A program made the position numbers and the translations under genes. DNA of 44,967 nt, from positions 958,378-1,003,344 of the forward strand of contig CAJINV010000006.1 in NCBI GenBank assembly GCA_905178155.1, written 5' to 3'. This document shows positions 22,101 to 31,884 of the stretch, in pieces. How positions within the stretch are numbered: position 1 is the first letter of the stretch; each line of letters starts with the position of its first letter. Under the pieces are notes generated by a model that saw only the letters and a list, made by a program, of their open reading frames with translations, was not told where the DNA came from and did no database searches. The stretch is from Amoebophrya sp. A120 (taxonomy: Eukaryota > Sar > Dinophyceae > Syndiniales > Amoebophryaceae).

Positions 22101-25100
22101 TATCAAGGAACAAGGAACACTCTGTAGCATGTCGCTATTCGTCATCGCATAGCAAGATCATAATATACAAAACAACCAAAACATCAACAAACATAAACAA
22201 TAAGCTCCCCGTGCCGCTCCCGCGGAGCAGGAAAACGCAACCTCAAACGCGCAACCACCTGCACAACAACCAGCAAGGACCACGACAGGTGCGCCGCAAA
22301 GTAGAATTGCACCGGAACAAGATTCAGCCATGCAAAGTGCTACAGCAGGAGACGTAAATAACTATGGCGGTTCCGTGCAAGCAACACCGGCGCGGCCTGC
22401 TGACCAGGCACTTGTTCCAGCTCCTGAGCAAACCCAAACCACCGCGGGACGTGCACCAGCACTGTTGACACCAGGAGGTGCTCCACCACCAGCATTGGGA
22501 GGAGAGAAGGACCAGAAACCTACTACGTCGCAACGAGTAGACGACGAGGACTCGGCGGATGGAGAAGATGACGGGGGAGCTATTCTGAGTAAAAACTTCC
22601 CCACCACAGAGTTGTCATGCAATTCTGCATGCCAAAAAAGCTTCTCATGCGGAGCCCTATGAGAAGCATTTTCTATTCGTGTTTTGGAATTTGTGATGCT
22701 AGAAACTGCATGCTATGCTAGGTCTGTGATGCTTGTGAACTGGCTAAACAGCATCACACTACGAGGACAAACTTGTCATGCCAGACAACCAAGGCTGGCT
22801 GATTTGTCTAGCAGATTTCCCATCTTGACTCTGGTGTAGGGACGTTTTTAATTAGGATAGGAGCTGACGAGGAGGCCGACGACGACGAGGACGAGGAGGG
22901 CAAGCAGGAGGACGAAGGTGATGATGGTGGTGAGCAGGGCGAGGACGGCGAGTTGGACGCGAATGAGGAGGAGGGGAAACCTGCCACGGCAAAAGGACCA
23001 ACAGCAGCCAAGAAGAAGAAGGGCGATGCCGAGTCTGGTGGTGACCAGCAAGAAGCTGCTGCCGCGGGGGAAGGCGATGCAGATGCAGATGAAGCAGGTA
23101 CTATAATAAGGATGAATTTGTTCTTTCACGCAGAAGTTGTGTTGGAGCAGTAGATAACGTGTAGCTGCAGGTGGTGTTTGGAAAGTGCAATAAAACAAAA
23201 GGTCGACGTAGTTTTTACAATTGCGCTTCTTTGTGTGGCGTGCTGCAGTGCTAGTGTTTTGACTTCGATAGTGCTTTTCCTGCGCGTCCCCGTCGCGGGC
23301 ACCATCATGAACTGCTTTGAATTCTGCAGCCCGGAATTAAAAGTAGAACATCAAAACCAATTTACATCAATTCCCCGAGCAGGTGACGGAGCGGCAGCGG
23401 ACGGAAAGGCTGCCACTGTATGCAGCACAACAAATTGATGTCGACGAGTGCGACAGTTCATCATTTGTTCCGTCGGAACGAAAGTTTTCATGTGAAGACG
23501 AGTGTCGTGCTGACATGTTGATAGATTGCTCTGCAGAAAAACATAAATCTTAATCGCACTGGTGTGGTGGATTAGAAGCTGTTTTCAATTTGAGTTTTGG
23601 TTCCGAGATTTCTGGGTGTTCTTTTTTGCACAGACTAAAGCAAGAAAGGGAATAAAGCCGCGATGCCGTAGCACACCAGCGTTGTTCGTTTTCATCTCAT
23701 GCAAAGGACCTATCAACATTCCGGCACTGGAACTCGAACTGTTGCGCCGAGATGCTTTTAAGAACCATATCTCGCTTCGAGTGCGGCTTCCGACAAGGAG
23801 AAAAAGAAGAAGCCGAACAAGAAACAGAAGAAGGCACTGCAAGCAGAAGACGCACCAGAAGCTGCTGTTGTAGCGGATGGTGACAAAGCGGGCGAGGAAC
23901 AAACCAAGACGAGCTATCGCACGAAAAAACTGTTTCACTGTGATGATCTTGCAAGATCTGCATCACAACTTTGTTACACATGACACGGAAAATTTGCCAT
24001 GCTCACTTCCCAAGTGAAAACACGCTCAAAAATCCAACGTCTTGCAGGTGCAGCAAGACAAATCGTTCTGTGCTCCATTCTCTGCATCACAAGTTCACAG
24101 TGAAACAGTTTTTTCTTGCGATACGAGCAGCCGGGGAAATAAAAGCAAGCCGAAGGCGAAGGCCAAGGGAAAGCGGAAGGCCAAGTATCCTGTGTAAAAA
24201 CGTCCCCGCCCCAGAGTCAAGATGAGAATTTTGCAACACAAACCTAGAAGTTTTGGGACTCACGCATGACAAGTTCCAGTCCGCAGTGTAGGGCAGGTAA
24301 GCAAGGACCGCCGCATTATAATTTCATCTGCTTATGCTGTTTCCAGCATCACAAATTCCAAAACACGGTTGGAGATGCCTATCATGGGGATGCGCATCAC
24401 AAATCTTCCTGTCATTGCAAATCTGCATGACAACTCTGGGGTGGGGACGTTTTTACCCAGGATACCAAGAAGAAATCACCAGGTGAAGATGATGCGAAGT
24501 CCAAGCCGAAGGCGGCCAAGAAGAAGGCCAAAGCCAATGCCAAGTCCAAGGCGAATAAAAAGGACGTCGAGCAACCCGAGCAGGGGAACAACGATGGTGC
24601 TAACAAGTCATCAAACCGCGCCCGGAGAAACAAGGCCGCGGCGGAAGGCACTAATATCCAGTGCAAAAATTACAATTATGTCTGGGTGCGGAAGTAGGGT
24701 GCAAGAACTTGTTGTGATGCTGAGTCTGATCGTAAAAATCTGTAGTTGTGTTGCATCCTTACCAAGACCTGTCCACAATTTCTAAAACCAAGTTTAATTA
24801 GTAGTCGTAGTGACCACTTCCATATCGTTTTGACTCCTGGCGGGAGGGTCGGCGTTGGTACAGATTTAGCCTCTACTGCCAACGACCAAGTTGAGAGGGA
24901 GTTTCTCACGCAGACTAGGCATCATACAGATCTCGTCCCAGCGTCTGTCATGCTAGGTCCACTGCATTTTCCAGACGTCATGGCTCATGAAAAAGAAAAA
25001 CCTGCATGACAACAAGTCTTGCAACCTCCTTCCAGGCCGCCCAGACTACATATTTGCAGTGGATAAGCAAACAGTCAAAGCGAAACAAGCCCACATCGAC

Positions 25101-25827
25101 ATCGGGCCGCAAGAAGGAACAAGCCGCATCGGGCCAGAATAAGAAGTCAGACAGGCAGAAAAAGGAGAAGAAGACGCAAGTAGAGGAGAAAAAAGCCTCC
25201 TCCAGCGCATCGGCGCGCGCCAAGGGCAACAAGGGAGATCAAGGATCGGTGCGCGCCAAGGCCAAGGGCAACAAGGGAGGACAACAATCGTCGAAAGCAG
25301 GCGGCGATAACAAAGCACAGGAGAAGAAGCAAAAGAAGCCAGCGCCGGCCAAGCCGGCTGCTGGTGGAAAAGTAGATGCAGGAGAAGACGGTGCTGCGGC
25401 GGGTGGTGGCGAGGATGATGGCGATGAGGACACAACTAAAGGAGCGACCGGCACAAGCACATCGTCCACATCAGCTCCGGCAGCTAAGTCTAAGGCTAAC
25501 GCTAAGAATTCGGGGCGCACAAATAAGAAGGAGCTACAACCGAAAGCGGGCGCCGGGGGAGACAGTACGCAGCAACAGTCGGAGAAAAAGGAGAAAGAGA
25601 AACCAGCAAAGGCATCACCTGCCAGTGCAACTACTCCGGAACAAGCAGCAGCAGATGATGCCAAGTCTACTCCTAAGACCGCATCTCCTGTTTCTGCTAA
25701 ACCGACCGGTGATGCTGGTGCGCAGAGCGTGGTGGGGGAAGCTGCAGCTGATGGACCGGCAGATGATGACGAAGGAGATGCGGACGATGGCGATGACGGT
25801 GATGCCGATGGCGATGGGGACGAGTGA
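19139..25827 (+). CDS. Charged low-complexity protein, about 998 aa, introner-rich
   Basis: Proposed exons: 19139-19678, 20009-20552, 21634-21670, 21997-22130, 22205-22580, 22865-23097, 23781-23914, 24129-24185, 24470-24654 and 25071-25827 (999 codons). The chosen ATG begins a basic stretch followed by the hydrophobic TLAAVLLEILF, a possible signal anchor. Then come acidic and Gln-rich parts (NDNDPQQQQQVPSA), an Ala/Pro/Gln linker, Lys-rich runs (KPKAKAKGKRKAK) and an Asp/Gly tail (DDGDDGDADGDGDE). No domain recognised. Seven junctions are introners. Two others are guesses chosen to keep the frame: 22131-22204 and 23098-23780. The locus may therefore be two genes, split near 23100-23780. Confidence 0.6.
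19679..20003 (+). mobile_element. Introner, family C (complete)
   Basis: 325 bp. Starts TATCAAAAGGAAAAATCCCC, ends GGGGATTTTTCCTCTCAATA. Imperfect target duplication CTGCC (19674-19678) and CTACC (20004-20008). It contains a perfect 16-bp palindrome ATTTGTGTACACAAAT at 19934-19949. Junction reads TTDTA-SRPSS. Confidence 0.9.
20640..21530. mobile_element. GC-rich insertion inside a family B introner
   Basis: The B-type core is broken between GGGAATT (about 20638) and GTAATGCGGATTT (21535). The inserted 0.9 kb is much richer in GC. It has two copies of a GAGGTCAAAAAGAGGTCGACA unit near 20695-20740, and inverted GAGGTGGCCGAGAGGT / CCTCTCGGCCACCTC stretches. No transposase or coherent coding frame is seen. 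Exact borders are uncertain by about 10 bp. Confidence 0.65.
21114..21205. repeat. CTCTCGCGCYACC minisatellite
   Basis: About seven head-to-tail copies of a 13-bp unit, CTCTCGCGCTACC or CTCTCGCGCCACC, inside the GC-rich insertion. Confidence 0.9.
21671..21991 (+). mobile_element. Introner, family H
   Basis: 321 bp. The left end TACGAGAGAACTCTCAAACG and the right end CGTTTGAGAGTCTGTCGTCC then CATA are inverted copies; the homology extends to TTATACATGA inside. Target duplication GAGTG (21666-21670) and CAGTG (21992-21996). The junction LSLRE-WLFNT keeps the frame. It starts only 37 coding bases after the preceding introner. Confidence 0.82.
22131..22204 (+). other. Possible small GT-AG intron
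   Basis: 74 bp from GTCGCTATTC to AACAATAAG. Removing it joins the frame ending HSVA to the Pro/Ala/Gln-rich frame starting PRAAPAEQEN. No TIR or duplication is visible. It would be one of the few introns here that is not an introner. Confidence 0.35.
22581..22859 (+). mobile_element. Introner, family E
   Basis: 279 bp. Starts TATTCTGAGTAAAAACTTCC, ends GGGACGTTTTTAATTAGGATA. Target duplication GGAGC at 22576-22580 and 22860-22864. Junction reads EDDGGA-DEEAD. Confidence 0.92.
23098..23780. other. Unresolved stretch between two coding segments
   Basis: Upstream coding ends ...DADADEAG and downstream coding starts AASDKEKKKK; between them all frames are broken. One 86-codon frame at 23178-23438 has a hydrophobic run (VVFTIALLCVACCSASVLTS). 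It may be a large intron, or the 3' end of one gene and the start of another. I see no TIR pair. Confidence 0.35.
23915..24123 (+). mobile_element. Introner, family D
   Basis: 209 bp. Starts TATCGCACGAAAAAACTG, ends CAGTTTTTTCTTGCGATA. Target duplication CGAGC at 23910-23914 and 24124-24128. Junction reads QTKTS-SRGNK. It is close in sequence to the copy at 3514. Confidence 0.94.
24186..24464 (+). mobile_element. Introner, family E
   Basis: 279 bp, the same length as the copy at 22581. Starts TATCCTGTGTAAAAACGTCC, ends GGACGTTTTTACCCAGGATA. Target duplication CCAAG at 24181-24185 and 24465-24469. Junction reads RKAK-KKSPG. Confidence 0.94.
24655..25065 (+). mobile_element. Introner, family A, long diverged copy
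   Basis: 411 bp, the longest uninterrupted copy. Starts TATCCAGTGCAAAAATTAC, ends CATATTTGCAGTGGATA. Weak duplication ACTAA (24650-24654) and AGCAA (25066-25070), with two mismatches. The frame is kept (AEGTK-QSKRN). It appears older than most copies. Confidence 0.82.
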
Positions 25828-26436
25828 AAATCTGATTTTGAAGTACGAGTACCTAGGTGTGATTAAGTATTCTGAGAGTGCTGTCCGTAAGCACATTATC
25901 ATCCAGACAATATGTAATATTCACGCAATCGCAACTTTTACTTTCCAAAATGAAGACCAGAGGCAGAAGATGAACCAGATTTTATAATGTTTACAAACAA
26001 CAACTACAACTTCTGCACGTAAAATGAAGATTGTCACGAACAAAAGCAATGAATTATCAACGAAGAAATTGAAGACAGCGATCATTGATCTGATGAAGAC
26101 GAAGATACACACTAAATGATTTATGATACCGAACCCTAAGTTAGGGTGCAAATTAATGTACTGAAAATTAATATGGAAGAAATGCACGCCTACCAAAACA
26201 AACAAAGGCAACACCAACTGTATACCTAAAGGAAATGGTGGAGCCGGAAATCGAATGACAATTATCAACCTCCTGTAGAAATAAACGAAAAACCTGTACA
26301 TACGTTTAGGAACAGAAATAAAGAAGCGGAAGTTGTGCTTGCGCCAGAGGACCCGCTACTAACCAGGCCAGGCAACTGGACGAAAGTACGTGCTCGTTCT
26401 CGGGTCCTGGATGAATAATTTCTACGGCCGAGCGAA
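25828..26436. other. Intergenic, no gene seen
   Basis: AT-rich DNA between the charged protein gene and the tandem duplication. Short frames show no recognisable domain. Confidence 0.5.
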
Positions 26437-26903
26437 TGCGAATCACGGCAAATTGTGAAAAACTGCCGTATTGCAAAGTTCTTTCTTACTAGATGAAGAA
26501 GTGGCGCGACTTCGAAGGGAATAAAGAAAAGGATTCAACGGTGGAAACGCGGAGAGAAGCAAGCGGCCCTGCGACCGTCGAGCAGCGTGAGAACTTTATG
26601 AGAAAAACGAACACGAACTGAGTGGAAAAATAAGAAACTGCGGAGAGAAACTGTAAAAAGAAGTTGTAGTGGCCACGACCAGTACTGGTTCGTTCCTTTA
26701 TTGAGGCGGAGTCCTATTCCATGTCCCTGTCCGTCGTGCTTCGGGTAGTTGAGAATTTTTTATCGGAGCGGCATGACGAGAAAGAAAAGCAAAAAAATCT
26801 GGAACAAGAATCTTGGCGAATGACCGATCTAGCGCGTTGCATGATAAAACTAAAACGAAAAGTAAAGCGAGCTGCTTTGGCGGGTGGAATTATTAAAAAT
26901 AAG

Positions 26904-27549
26904 ATGACCCGCTTCGCTGCATTTCTTCTGCAACTTCAACTTCTGCAGCTGCTAACCGGCGGTCATGCAGTAATTGTTTTCGGAAGCACAAGTAGCATCA
27001 ACAGGAGGCCGTTCTTTTTGGCATCAAGCCCGCAGTCTGCCGTCGCTTCCTTATCCTTCGCGGCCACCCTGACGAGGCCGTTTAGCTTCTTCCAGTTCGC
27101 CTCCGCACGGGCTCTGGCGCGAGAGCACAGCGAGTTTGCTTCGTCTGACGATATGCAATTTAAATGATTTCTCGTATGCGTGGAGTACAAGAATAAAATG
27201 TTGCATCACAAAACTTTACAAACGTTGAGAATGGGATTTGTAATGCTAAGCAAAGTCGAGGTAGAATCTATCTGCTTCGACTTTTCTCAGCATTGATTAC
27301 CGTAGATGAGCTAGAGGTTTGTCATGCGAGTGAAGACCCCAAGTTGAATACCAATGAATTCGTATGTGCCGTGCGGGAAAAAATTTTCATTCGATACCCT
27401 ACGAGTTCTTGTACTACGAAGACGATGGAGAGGAAGGAGCAGACGAAGCTCCATTCGCCGATGATCATGAAAACGATGTTGGGGATCATGCTTTTGCAGA
27501 AGGCACGGCAAAACGTGAAAAACCGCTGTATTGCAAAGTTCTTTCTTAG
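26904..27549 (+). CDS. Small secreted protein, 130 aa, tandem copy 1
   Basis: Exons 26904-27151 and 27405-27549. The N-terminus MTRFAAFLLQLQLLQLLTGG is a clear signal peptide. Then follow SINRRPFFLASSPQS, FFQFASARALAREHSEFASS and an acidic FLYYEDDGEEGADEAPFADD. The last codons (KPLYCKVLS) coincide with the start of the next duplicated unit, so this copy probably lost its original 3' part in the duplication and ends by chance. Function unknown; likely exported or secreted. Confidence 0.75.
27152..27404 (+). mobile_element. Introner, family I, copy 1
   Basis: Starts TATGCAATTTAAATGATTTC; right end GGGAAAAAATTTTCATTCGA then TACCC. Flanking repeats GACGA (27147-27151) and TACGA (27400-27404) match in four of five bases. 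Exact excision gives ASSDE-FLYYE. The right tip carries three extra bases (CCC) after ATA compared with other families. Confidence 0.75.
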
Positions 27550-27956
27550 ATCTTAGAAGTGTCACGACTTTGAAGGGAAAGAAAAGGATTCAACGGAAAA
27601 AACGCGGAGAGAAGCAAGTGGCCCCGCGACCGTCGAGCAGCGTGAGAATTTTATGAGAAAAACGTCGAACACGAGCTCGAACTGAGTGGAAAAATAAAAA
27701 ACTGCGGAGAGGAAGTGTAAAAAGTTGTACTGGCCACGACCACTGCTGGTTCGTTGCTTTATTGAGGCGGAGTCATATTCAGTGTCCCTGTCTGTCGTGC
27801 TGCGGGTAGTTGAGAATTTTTATCGGAGCGGCATGACGAGAATAAAGAAAAGCACAAGAATGATAAAAATCTGAAACACCGTCACCGGTATAGAGCATTG
27901 AATGATAGAAGTAAAGAAAGTATTAAAAGCCAGCTGCTTGTTTTATCCAAAATAAG

Positions 27957-30900
27957 ATGGCCCGCCCCGCTGCATTTCTTCTGCAACTTCTGCAGCTACT
28001 ATCCGGTGGTCAGGCAGCAGTTGTTTTCGGATTCGGCGGAGGCGGCAATATTAACAGGAGGTTCTTCTTGGCATCAAGCCCGCAGTCATCTGCAGCTGCT
28101 TCCTTTGTCACCCTGGTGACGCCGTTTAACTTCTTCCAGTTCGCCTCCGCACGGGCTCTGGCGCGAGAGCACAGCGAGTTTGCTTCGTCTGACGATATGC
28201 AATGTAGAGGATTTCCCGTATGCGTATCGTATCACATCACGGAGTACAAGATTAAAATGTTGCATCACTAAATTTTACAAACGTTAACGTTGAAAATGGG
28301 ATTTGTAGTGCTAAAGCAAATTCTAATTCGAGGTTCGACTTTGCTCGTCAGCATTACCGTAGATGAGCTAGAGGTTTGTCATGCGAGTGAAGGCCGCAAT
28401 GAATTCGTATGTGCCGTGCGGGAAATTTTCATTCGATACCCTACGAGTTCTTGTACTACGAACACGATGGAGACGAGGAAGGAGCAGACGAGGCTCCGTT
28501 CGAAGACGATCATGAACAGCACGACGAGGATCATCTTCATGCGCATTTGGAAGTCACAAGCAGCGCCGGGTTCGTTTCAACAACACCAGGAGACCAGGAG
28601 CACGTCCAGAGCAAAGAAAAGGGAAAAGCAGACAACTACTACCCAAAGTACTTCCGCGCGAAGGAGAAGTCCTCCGGGAGAAGTGCTGGATCCCCTTCGT
28701 CTCCATCCTCCTCCACATTGGAGCTGGATGTTGCGGAGGCGGAAAAACTAGCCAAACTCGAACGAGAAGAAGAAGAACGTCAGCACCAGCTGCGCGTTAT
28801 GAACTGCAAAAGTATCGTACTAGTAGGAGTAGGACTTGCAATAGTACACATTAGCTCAGCATGACAAATGGAATTTGTCATGCTGTTTCACCTTGGGATG
28901 GAAATTTCAATTTGTAATGCATGATTGCGATTTTTACTACGAGTACGATACTTTTGCACTGCATACGCGTCGCCGGAAGTCTGTTGAATCGAACCCGGGA
29001 CGCCAAAGACGCGTTTCTGGGCGCGATCAACCGCACCAAAGAAGCGGCGGCAAGGAGGTTCAATGAGACCAAGGTATGAGCATGGAAGGAGTAACATCGT
29101 CATGCACTAGTATGAAAAATCGCATGACGAATTCGCCTAGCATGATGATGAATATGAGCGAAACAGGAATTTGTAATGCTGAGGTGGCTTAGGAATTGGT
29201 GGATGTGGATCTGGATATTTGTCATGTTGTAGTACCATTGCAATTTCTACGTTAATACGAGAGTAAGTACGATGCTACTTCTTTGCGCACATGTTGATAC
29301 AAGGAGAAATTTCACAACCTGATGGGAAGCTTGCAGGGCATGTTGTAGGTAGCACTTCGTGTGGAAGTATCAGGAGTGCTGACACGGAGGGAGAGCTGAG
29401 GAGCGTGGCCTATCGGCTTCGCGACTCCGTCCTTCGCTCCTCGGCGTCGGTCCGCCGGTGTTGATTGCTTGACTGCAGTCGACGCAGTCGAGGGGTTCAG
29501 CGGTTGGTGTGGGGGCGAGAGGGAGCGCTGCATAGATGCTCTTTTGCTTCTGTGAACAGGTTCGATCTTCTCCTGCTTCGGGGTCTCCCAGGAGATCCTG
29601 ATTCATCCAACGGGCCTGGGGACGCTTTTGTGGCCTTTGCGAAACCTAAACTTACTAAACACAGCTACGACAGATAGCGTCTACTTACCGAGACGCGTGG
29701 TCGGTCGCGCAGTGCTTTGTGCTGCTTCCGCCACGAGACGAGTCCGCGGAACCCTCCCGGGCCTTACTTATTTAGTCACATTTGGGAGCACGCCCCCACT
29801 ATCCTCACCCGGTTCCCGGGTTGTGTCGCGGGGATATGTCCCGGCACGATTCCACAAGCCTCGCTACTTTGCTACGCCGCCCCGTGCGCCCTGCTCTCTG
29901 TCCCCGACAGTGCGGGCTGCCCCCTTTGTTTAGTCGCATTTGGGGAAGATATTCGGCGGTCCCAGTCGCGCCTCGCGGCTTGGGACACCTCTATGTCCGG
30001 GGCATGGCTCTGTGGGGGTCGAGAGCCTGGCTTGCATGGCCTGCTACCCGTAGCTCGTTGTGCCGGCCGGGTTCTCTCTTGGCTGCCATTGTGACTGTCG
30101 CTCGAGGTCTTGCGACTATCACTGCGACGCGCTTCTGGACGTCATTCGCTTCCGTTGGTTGCGCGCGCGTTCACTCTATGGGTGAATTGCGCAGAGAAGG
30201 TGAAATTATATACGTTACGAGAGTAACTACGATGCTACTTCTTTACATGTTGATACAAGGAGAAATTTCACAACCTGATGGGAAGACGTATGGAAGATTC
30301 TCAACTGTTTACATTCTCAGCTGTTACATGATTTGTCATGCAAAATGACCACGATGAGCATGAGCCGCCAGACGATCAAGCTGCTTCGCATGACAAATTA
30401 TCGAAGGGCCAAACAGCATCTAGATCTGTGCCAAATTTGTGATGCAAGAGTTGCAAGCCTGCCCTTTTCCCTATTGCTCTTTTTGCATCACAAGGTCGTG
30501 TAAACAGTTGAAAATGTAACATTTGAGAACTCCATAAGACGAAGTGCAGCCGGCACCAACGAGACCGCTGCGGGGCAAGAGGGAGCTGATACGGGCGGGG
30601 GGGACATATCCAATGCAAATATGTCTGGGTCTGGAAGAATGCAAGTTTGTCATGCTTGTCTCCCGTGACTCTTGAGCCTGTAATGCGTGTTGAGCAGGAA
30701 AACAAGAGCCTCTTGCCTGTCATGCAAAAATGTAAGTAGTTTGTCATGCGGATAGCGAAACACAAAGGAGCCCAGAAACCTGTCATGCGTGGCTGCCTAT
30801 TGCAGTTGTGTGTGTCCCCACAATTCATAAAATAGCATCACAAGTTCTTTCCAGACCCAGACATATTTGCAATGCATAGGACAACAATCAACACGATGCT

Positions 30901-31281
30901 GCGACCAGTGGCGGGACTAACAAGCCGAACGGAGCAGTAGCGGCGACCGGGAGTAGTTCTCCTGCCACCGATGCAGCAGGACGAGAAAATGCAAATGCTG
31001 CGGGCGGACCGGGAGGTGAGCATCAGCATGCAGCAGTACGGGACGACATCGACGAGGAATCGTCAGAGGAGAGCAAAAAAGGGTCGGAGAACCGCATGAG
31101 GCAGCTGGAAAAGTACGGTAGAAAAATCCGAAACGAAAAAAATAACGGTGGAACTAATCAGGCGGGGGAGGAAGGCGAAGATGACGCCGATGCGGGGGAG
31201 GAAGAAGGGGACGCCGATGCGGGGGAGGAAGAAGGGGACGCGGATGCGAGGGATGCAGGTGACAAAGCGCTGGGGTCGTAG
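27957..31281 (+). CDS. Secreted acidic coiled-coil protein, 394 aa, tandem copy 2
   Basis: Exons 27957-28195, 28447-28797, 28971-29074, 30261-30288, 30542-30606 and 30884-31281 give 395 codons. The signal peptide MARPAAFLLQLLQLLSGG and first exon match copy 1. Then come an acidic His-rich part (FEDDHEQHDEDHLHAH), a likely coiled coil (AEAEKLAKLEREEEERQHQL), RTRDAKDAFLGAINRTKEAA, a Gly/Ala/Thr linker and three DADAGEEEG-type repeats near the end. No catalytic domain seen. All five introns are introners; the third carries an 0.88-kb insertion. If splicing used the first of two right ends (29299), the protein would stop soon after (EKFHNLMGSLQGML), so two isoforms are possible. Confidence 0.78.
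28196..28446 (+). mobile_element. Introner, family I, copy 2
   Basis: At the same codon as in copy 1 (ASSDE-FLYYE), so it was present before the gene duplicated. Starts TATGCAATGTAGAGGATTTC; right end GGGAAATTTTCATTCGATACC. Flanks GACGA (28191-28195) and TACGA (28442-28446). Confidence 0.8.
28798..28965 (+). mobile_element. Introner, family B
   Basis: 168 bp. Starts TATGAACTGCAAAAGTATCG, ends GATACTTTTGCACTGCATA. Target duplication CGCGT at 28793-28797 and 28966-28970. Junction reads HQLRV-AGSLL. Confidence 0.94.
29075..30255 (+). mobile_element. Introner, family B-like, diverged, enlarged by an insertion
   Basis: Left end TATGAGCATGGAAGGAGTAA; right end GCTACTTCTTTACATGTTGATA, with a first copy of the right end finishing at 29299. 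Target duplication CAAGG at 29070-29074, repeated at 29300-29304 and 30256-30260; it permits GT...AG. Junction reads NETKE-KFHNL. Confidence 0.8.
29249..30285. repeat. Insertion of about 0.88 kb between long direct repeats
   Basis: 29249-29329 (81 bp) and 30212-30285 (74 bp) are near-identical apart from two small gaps. Each spans the introner right end plus the start of the next exon (CAAGGAGAAATTTCACAACC). The 882 bp between them are GC-rich and carry no coherent gene. It looks like an insertion coupled with a local duplication of its target. Confidence 0.75.
30289..30536 (+). mobile_element. Introner, family J
   Basis: 248 bp. Left end TATGGAAGATTCTCAACTGT then TTACATT; right end AACATTTGAGAACTCCATA, an imperfect inverted copy. 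Target duplication AGACG at 30284-30288 and 30537-30541. Junction reads LMGRR-SAAGT. Confidence 0.88.
30607..30878 (+). mobile_element. Introner, family A
   Basis: 272 bp. Starts TATCCAATGCAAATATGTC, ends GACATATTTGCAATGCATA. Target duplication GGACA at 30602-30606 and 30879-30883. Junction reads TGGGD-NNQHD. Confidence 0.94.
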
Positions 31282-31884
31282 TCTACGTTGTACTGCGAAA
31301 GGTCAATTATAAGTGCGACGGTTGAGCTAATGTCCATTTTTTTTTTAATAAACGAAAATGCTCCGTCCGCTCTGGTGGCTCTCCTGTCAGCGACAAAGGT
31401 CGCACTCAACATCTCGCGCGATGAAAAAGAAATATGAAATTGAGATACAGAGGTGGACAAAATCAAAAGCAAAAGAGTAGAAAAGAAACCGAGGTCGTCT
31501 AATTAACAAACTTTTCTTTCGCAAAAAGAAGAACAGAAGTCAGTTGCCCCTGCGACTCGAAGATCATTTTTGTTCTTCCGGCCGCAATTCTATAGTCGGA
31601 TAGAATAGTAGCGCAGCTTCACAACTGTGTTGTGCCTTGTTGTTCGAGACTTTTTTAGCTCCCGCGGGCTCGTCGTCGTTCGGGAGATTCGTTTTTGGTG
31701 AGAATGTTGACTTGATGATGATACATTAACGAACATACGTAGAAGCCCATGAGGCAGCAGCGTGCTTGTAGTTCTCGTTCCTCGACGTCTGCTTAGGATC
31801 ATGTTGGGGGCTCAAAGAACAGTATTTGCTCGCCCGTCCTCGTTGTCCATCCTCCACCCTCCTCGTTCACCCTGCTCATGGTTT
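31282..31884. other. Intergenic, no gene seen
   Basis: Separates two plus-strand genes by 603 bp. It includes a poly-T run at about 31338. No promoter motif can be supported. Confidence 0.5.

Larger units (their letters stand above)
26437..28520. repeat. Tandem duplication of about 1.06 kb, two units
   Basis: 26437-27499 and 27500-28520 align over their length. Shared landmarks are GTATTGCAAAGTTCTTTCTTA, GCGACCGTCGAGCAGCGTGA, the signal-peptide exon, the family I introner and the CCCTACGAGTTCTTGTACTA exon start. The duplication joint lies where the 3' coding end of unit 1 meets the 5' flank of unit 2. Confidence 0.88.

Noticed and set aside
29782-30348. 188-codon frame in the GC-rich insertion
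   Set aside because: High GC makes long open frames likely by chance; no domain, start context or paralogue, and its end runs into the repeated introner end.
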